This document shows positions 59,704 to 64,000 of a stretch of DNA of 64,000 bases, one piece after another. The stretch is from Clostridium sp. AWRP. GTDB taxonomy: Bacteria; Bacillota; Clostridia; Clostridiales; Clostridiaceae. A program made the position numbers and the translations under genes. How positions within the stretch are numbered: the first letter of the stretch is position 1; each line of letters begins with the position of its first letter. The stretch spans positions 4,030,001 to 4,094,000 of the forward strand of contig NZ_CP029758.2 in NCBI RefSeq assembly GCF_004006395.2. Reading direction: 5' to 3'. The notes beneath the pieces are model-generated. The model made no database searches. It saw nothing but the letters and a program-made list of their open reading frames with translations, and was not told where the DNA came from.

Positions 59704-60906
59704 CTATAAATTAAATTCTTTTGCTACTACATTTATAGTCTTCATTTTATCTTCTTGTTTTATAGCACAAGTAATTCTTATCTCAGATGTAGTTATCATC
59801 TTTACACCTATATTGTTTTCTTTAAATAATTTAAGCATCTTTGAAACTACTCCAGATGTAGTTTTCATTCCTATACCAACTATTGAAAATTTAGTAATGT
59901 TTTCATCTATATCAACCTTAGTTTCTTCATTGAAATAGCTTTTTAAAATAGCAAGACAGTCTTTTAAATCAACTTTTGGTACAGTAAATGATATATTCAC
60001 CTTTCCACTTACAGGTGCAGTTTGGCTTATCATATCTACATTTACTCTCTTTTCTGCTATCTTCTCAAATAAATTGGAAATAATGTTTATGTCGTTATCA
60101 ATATTTGTTAATGTTATTGCTGCATCTTCATCACTTGTTGCAAGTCCTGTTACTGGTTTACTCTCTAAATTCATACTATCTACCCCCTTAATAACTGTTC
60201 CTCTTATATCACTATTGCTTAATCCCACATATACAGGTATATTATACTTTTGAGCTAATTCTATAGATCTAGAATGCATAACTTGAGCACCTAAACTTGA
60301 AAGTTCAAGCATTTCCTCATAATCTATTTCATCTAGCTTTTTAGCATCTTTATATTTTCTAGGATCTACACTGTATATGCCATCTACATCTGTATATATT
60401 TCACAACTTCCTTTTAGTTTTACAGCTATTGCAACAGCGGAGGTATCTGACCCTCCCCTTCCTAGAGTAGTTATATCTCCTTTATCATTTACACCCTGGA
60501 AACCTGCTGCAATTACAACTTTTCCTTCATCCAAACTTTTCTTTATTTTTTCTCCATTTATATCACATATAAGAGATTTGCCGTACTGTCCGCTAGTTTT
60601 TATGCCAATTTGATAAGCTGTATAACTTACAGCATCACATCCTAAATCTTTGATAGCCATAGCAAGCAGTGCACAGGACATCATTTCGCCAGTAGACAAA
60701 AGTGCATCTAATTCTCTCTTATCTGGGGTATCTGTAATTTTTTTAGAAAGGGCTATTAAGTCATCTGTAGTATCTCCCATAGCTGATACTACAACTACTA
60801 GACTGTCTCCATTTTCAACCCTACTAACTACCGTTTTTGCTACATTTTTTATCTTCTCTGGAGTTCCTACTGAACTCCCTCCATATTTCTGAACAATAAT
60901 TGCCAT
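59704..60906 (-). CDS. lysC: Aspartate kinase
   Basis: A 400-residue monofunctional aspartokinase: KYGGSSVG at the N-terminus, GRGGSDTSAVA, YTDVDGIYSVDPR, then two ACT domains (about 265-400) for feedback control. First step of lysine, threonine and methionine synthesis. The lysine riboswitch before it marks it as the lysine-controlled isoenzyme. Confidence 0.96.
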   Translation of the reverse strand: MAIIVQKYGGSSVGTPEKIKNVAKTVVSRVENGDSLVVVVSAMGDTTDDLIALSKKITDTPDKRELDALLSTGEMMSCALLAMAIKDLGCDAVSYTAYQIGIKTSGQYGKSLICDINGEKIKKSLDEGKVVIAAGFQGVNDKGDITTLGRGGSDTSAVAIAVKLKGSCEIYTDVDGIYSVDPRKYKDAKKLDEIDYEEMLELSSLGAQVMHSRSIELAQKYNIPVYVGLSNSDIRGTVIKGVDSMNLESKPVTGLATSDEDAAITLTNIDNDINIISNLFEKIAEKRVNVDMISQTAPVSGKVNISFTVPKVDLKDCLAILKSYFNEETKVDIDENITKFSIVGIGMKTTSGVVSKMLKLFKENNIGVKMITTSEIRITCAIKQEDKMKTINVVAKEFNL

Positions 60907-60932
60907 AATACTCCTCCCTAAATTGTTGATTG

Positions 60933-61205
60933 TAAAAAAATAGTGTAGTAAAGGAACACAACACCTATACTACACAAACATGCATGGTCGTGTACCTTTG
61001 TAGCTCTCCACTAAAAGTATATCCATTAAATCATATAAAATGAATATGCCTTTTCAATGACAGCTTTGAACATATTATGTACAAAGCCAAAAACAGTTTC
61101 GCCAAACTAGTTTTTTCGGCTGCAGCTCCTTTCTTTATTTTTCAACGTCCGCCGACTAAAAATAAATACTGATAGTTACAGCACCTCTACCCTAAGGTAA
61201 CTAAT
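60933..61205 (-). promoter_or_regulatory. lysC: Lysine riboswitch (L-box) of lysC
   Basis: On the minus strand the aptamer shows GGGTAGAGGTGCTG (near 61190), AAAGGAGCTGCAGCCGAA (near 61120) and AGTGGAGAGCTAC (near 61010). Then comes a terminator stem GTGTAGTATAGG...ACTACAC with TTTTTTT (60933-60975). High lysine should stop transcription before lysC. It fills the lysC-hydE gap. Confidence 0.93.
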
Positions 61206-61250
61206 TTATTAAATTGTTCTAAGTTTATCACAAATATTTAATGATTTCAA

Positions 61251-62288
61251 CTATTTTTTTACTCTAAATCCTTTAGAACCAGATATGACCCTTCCTATGG
61301 TAATTATTTTACCAGTTATACAATCCCTACATTGGGCAGGAGTATCACCTGTGCAAATTTTACCTGGATAGAGTGCATAAAGTTTCCTATACACACCTTC
61401 CGTTACATTTGGCATAACTACATTAGCACCACTCTGAAGAGCTATAGTTCTTCCTCTTGGATTTAAAGTTTCCATAGCTGTTGTACCGGGAAGATTAATA
61501 TCCGGCATAATCAGTCTGCTTATAGCCATAACTTTAAGAGCATTTATGAACGTTCCACCTTTTTCATCTCTTAAAGGTGTATCTGCATTTGGAATAAAAG
61601 GCCCTACTCCTACCATATCTGCGTCTATTTCTTTAAAAAATAATATATCCTCTGCAAGCGACTCAAAAGTTTGTCCAGGAAGACCTATAAGACATCCTGT
61701 ACCAACTTCATATCCTAACTTTCCAAGATCTTTCAAGCAGCGCTTTCTATTTTCATAACTCATCCCGGGGTCCATTTTTGCATACAATTCCGGATCCGTA
61801 GTTTCTATCCTTATTAAATATCTATCTGCTCCAGCTTCTTTAAAAGCTTTATATTCTTCAAAAGTTTTTTCACCTATACTGAGAGTTACAGCTATGTCCA
61901 TTTTTTTTATATTTGATATTATGTATTTTAGCTTATCTACCGTATAGTAATCGTCTTCTCCAGACTGCAAAACAACTGTTTTGTAGCCGTACCCTACTGC
62001 TTTTTTTGCTAATTCAATTATTTTATCCGGCTCTATTCTATACCTTTTAATATTTTTATTATCACGTCTAAGTCCGCAGTACATGCAATTTCTTTTGCAT
62101 ATATTAGAAAATTCTATAAGTCCTCTTAAATGCACTTCATCCCCTACATATTTTTTTCTTACTCTGTCTGCCGCTTTAAAAAGTTCTTCATCATGCTCTT
62201 TACTGTTAAATAATTCAACTATTTCACTTTTATCAAGTGTATGATTTAATTCAGCTTTTTCAATTGATTCTAGTAATTTATCCCCCAT
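61251..62288 (-). CDS. hydE: FeFe-hydrogenase maturase HydE (radical SAM)
   Basis: I place the start at the ATG at 62288, 9 bases after AAGGAG; an in-frame TTG at 62309 overlaps that site. The 345-residue protein has the radical-SAM cluster motif CKRNCMYC (about residues 54-61), SGEDDYYT, GVGPFIPN, and a second Cys set near the end (CTGDTPAQCRDC), as in HydE proteins with an auxiliary site. HydE builds the organic ligand part of the H-cluster with HydF and HydG, not present in the window. Monocistronic. Confidence 0.9.
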   Translation of the reverse strand: MGDKLLESIEKAELNHTLDKSEIVELFNSKEHDEELFKAADRVRKKYVGDEVHLRGLIEFSNICKRNCMYCGLRRDNKNIKRYRIEPDKIIELAKKAVGYGYKTVVLQSGEDDYYTVDKLKYIISNIKKMDIAVTLSIGEKTFEEYKAFKEAGADRYLIRIETTDPELYAKMDPGMSYENRKRCLKDLGKLGYEVGTGCLIGLPGQTFESLAEDILFFKEIDADMVGVGPFIPNADTPLRDEKGGTFINALKVMAISRLIMPDINLPGTTAMETLNPRGRTIALQSGANVVMPNVTEGVYRKLYALYPGKICTGDTPAQCRDCITGKIITIGRVISGSKGFRVKK

Positions 62289-62313
62289 AGCCCATATCTC
62301 CTTTATCAAGTGA

Positions 62314-62504
62314 TTCTTAGGTTCAGATGGAGTTTGCTTATAAGGATTACTCTCTCCAGCTAAACCTTAGAAGAACTTATCCAGACGCGTAGCAGTGCTT
62401 ATCCCCCCACTTTGGTAGAAAAGCAGATTCCAAATCTTTGATTTGGTGATAGTCGCTTTCGCTGTGTGCGATGGGAGTATTAGCAATGGTAGCAATTGGA
62501 TAAA
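62314..62504 (+). ncRNA. Structured element Y, resembling the right end/guide-RNA region of TnpB-type IS elements
   Basis: Plus-strand copy related to element X (10384-10521). It starts TTCTTAGGTTCAG, has CCTTAGAAGAACTTATCC in the middle, an extra hairpin ATTCCAAATC/GATTTGGTGAT, and ends AATGGTAGCAATTGGATAAA. The TTCAGATGGAG/CTCCAGCTAAA stem differs from X on both strands of the stem. No transposase gene. It lies antisense to hydE, 25 bases before its start. Confidence 0.5.
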
Positions 62505-62508
62505 CAAA

Positions 62509-62552
62509 CACTAAGCTTCAGGATAATTTATTTAAACCTGAAGCTTAGTAAA
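62509..62552 (-). terminator. Terminator after the HelD gene
   Basis: ACTAAGCTTCAGG and CCTGAAGCTTAGT form a perfect 13-bp stem around an AT-rich loop, followed on the minus strand by TTTGTTTAT. Confidence 0.8.
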
Positions 62553-62555
62553 CTT

Positions 62556-64000
62556 TTAATTAATCGAGGAAGTCTTATACACATATAATTCATGCAGTGC
62601 CCTTGTAGCCATTATATATTTTAATGTATTTTCATTTTTTTCACAGGTATCTATCATTATAACTGCATCAAATTCTAAACCTTTGGCAAAATAACTTGGA
62701 AGTACAACTTCACCGCTGGAATAAATCATATCTTCTCTATCGAGCACATTTATATGAATTCTTGCTTTTATTAAATTACCTATAGCTTCTGTGTCTTTTA
62801 AATCCCTGCAAATTATGGCTATACTTTCATAACCTCTTTCTTTTAATTTTACAACATTATCGAGTATTTTGTCCACAAGTTCTTTGGAATTATCTGCCCT
62901 TTTTTCCACAACTTTTTTTCCACTTCTAACTAGAGGTACGGTTTTATCCCCATCTAGATATTTATTTGCATAATCAATTATTTCATTTGTGGATCTATAG
63001 CTTTTATTTAATGAAAAACGCTTTATCTCTAAATCCGGAAGTATGCTTTCCAATTTCTCCACGGCAGGTATCTCTTTTGAAAATATAATTTTCTGATTGG
63101 TATCTCCTACTATAGTAAAAGATCTGCACCTTGTAAGTTCATAAATAACCCGAAACTGCAGCGGAGAATAATCTTGCGCTTCATCTATCACTATATGTCT
63201 TACTTCATCTCTATATCTTAACCCTTCCAACTTTATTTTTAAATATAAAATAGGAGCTAAGTCATCATAAATCAGCAGTTTATTTCCATTAAAATCATTG
63301 TATAATGTAATTACATCAGGATTTTTAAGCCAGATTAACTTATTTTTTTTGATATTAATTACTTCTTTTACTACATCTCTTATATCATTTCGTCTTTTAT
63401 ACTCCAGCTCATTTCCACAATCATTTAGTTCATTTTCCGTTAGACTCTTCACCTTATTCTCATATTCTTTTTGTATAGATATTATTAGCCTGTTTCTTTC
63501 ATCCCTTACTTTTGAGTATATGACTCTTTTTATCCTGGCACTTCTCTTAAACAGAGGCATATCCTTAAAATAATAATTAAACATCTTATCTATGTCTTCT
63601 CCAGATATTATAAGTTTATCGTAAAAATACACATCCTCTATCTTAAAACAATCTTTTTCCAAGCCGCCAATAAAATCATCTATATCCTGCACATATTGTA
63701 AAGAACCCTTATACTTAATTTCTTCAGAAAAATCTTTTTGGTGACTTAATACTTTTTCCATATAATCCTTAAAATCCATTATATAAGGCACATTTAGCAT
63801 ATCCTCTGCAAATTCTCTGAAAGTAATTTGAGTAACCTTTTCCTCTCCTAAACTTGGAAGTACAAGTGAAATATAATCTATAAATATGCTATTAGGACCT
63901 AATATCAGTACCTTTCCTTGAAGAACCTTTCTATAATTGTATAATAAGTAAGCTACTCGATGCAGTGCTATAGTAGTTTTTCCACTTCCTGCTACTCCAT
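62556..64000 (-). CDS. HelD-type (UvrD-like) SF1 helicase/ATPase, 5' end beyond the window
   Basis: The last 481 codons are visible. The frame is open through the window edge: Walker A GVAGSGKTTIALHR lies at 63960-64000, so the gene does not start at the ATG at 63800. Further motifs are VIDEAQDYSPLQ (Walker B), VGDTNQKI, NKSYRSTNEI, VVLPSYFAKGLEFD and TRALHEL. This is the HelD (helicase IV-like) family, which in Firmicutes binds RNA polymerase and helps release stalled or DNA-bound enzyme. The N-terminal ~250-300 residues should lie outside. A long insertion with the coiled-coil-like arm sits at about 63300-63600. Confidence 0.88.
   Translation of the reverse strand, partial: GVAGSGKTTIALHRVAYLLYNYRKVLQGKVLILGPNSIFIDYISLVLPSLGEEKVTQITFREFAEDMLNVPYIMDFKDYMEKVLSHQKDFSEEIKYKGSLQYVQDIDDFIGGLEKDCFKIEDVYFYDKLIISGEDIDKMFNYYFKDMPLFKRSARIKRVIYSKVRDERNRLIISIQKEYENKVKSLTENELNDCGNELEYKRRNDIRDVVKEVINIKKNKLIWLKNPDVITLYNDFNGNKLLIYDDLAPILYLKIKLEGLRYRDEVRHIVIDEAQDYSPLQFRVIYELTRCRSFTIVGDTNQKIIFSKEIPAVEKLESILPDLEIKRFSLNKSYRSTNEIIDYANKYLDGDKTVPLVRSGKKVVEKRADNSKELVDKILDNVVKLKERGYESIAIICRDLKDTEAIGNLIKARIHINVLDREDMIYSSGEVVLPSYFAKGLEFDAVIMIDTCEKNENTLKYIMATRALHELYVYKTSSIN

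Noticed and set aside
63800..63800. ATG at 63800 as start of the HelD-type gene
   Set aside because: The same frame continues upstream to the window edge and encodes the Walker A motif, so the gene starts outside the window.

Overview
The window is AT-rich DNA (about 30% GC by eye) from a Gram-positive anaerobe. The best fit is a spore-forming Clostridium of the acetogen or solventogen type. Pointers to this are the strong AGGAGG-type ribosome sites, ATG/GTG/TTG starts, a Trp T-box, an L-box (lysine riboswitch), the FeFe-hydrogenase maturase HydE, siroheme sulfite-reductase-like proteins, and a molybdate/tungstate locus. The species cannot be named from sequence alone.

Layout. 1-3.5 kb: a zinc or divalent-metal group (YcgQ/YcgR-type membrane pair, a ZnuA-like lipoprotein) with a decayed second ycgQ copy. 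3.5-8.6 kb: a LysR regulator divergent from a CoA-disulfide/persulfide reductase with a rhodanese domain and two paralogous siroheme/4Fe-4S reductases. A 56-bp stretch of the first promoter region is repeated in front of the second reductase. 8.7-23.1 kb: one long minus-strand metal island. In transcription order it holds modA-modB-modC-modD, then FmdE-like, methyltransferase, FecD-type permease, FepC-type ATPase, substrate-binding lipoprotein, MOSC, a second binding lipoprotein, DUF1847, DUF364, a NifX-like protein, and the minimal SUF pair smsC-smsB. This looks like uptake and handling of molybdate/tungstate (or the cofactor) joined to Fe-S supply.

23.2-36.2 kb is accessory DNA. It holds a deacetylase-like lipid-anchored or membrane protein, a small HD hydrolase with a tiny coupled upstream ORF, and a cassette-like row of unrelated single genes and gene stubs (sugar isomerase, GrpB, nitroreductase, aminoglycoside-type phosphotransferase, two methyltransferases) separated by recurring spacer sequence. 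These are followed by a 914-residue SF1 helicase fused to a DUF2726 nuclease-like domain, an IS3 orfA relic, and a wrecked group II intron sitting in the terminator of tRNA-Trp. 35-64 kb is mostly housekeeping: tandem HD-GYP protein, tsaE-tsaB-rimI, tyrS, an AlbA_2/Schlafen-type protein, a zinc-ribbon peptide, an ECF S component, PAP2, a Cof-type HAD, prfC, T-box-trpS, a giant cyclic-glucan-synthase-like protein, lysA, lysC with lysine riboswitch, hydE, and a HelD-type helicase running off the end.

Short repeats thread through the window. There are three copies of a ~190-bp palindromic MITE-like element (two with extended flanks in which the core is flipped), and two diverged copies of a structured element that ends GGATAAA and resembles the right end/guide-RNA part of TnpB-type IS elements but carries no transposase gene.
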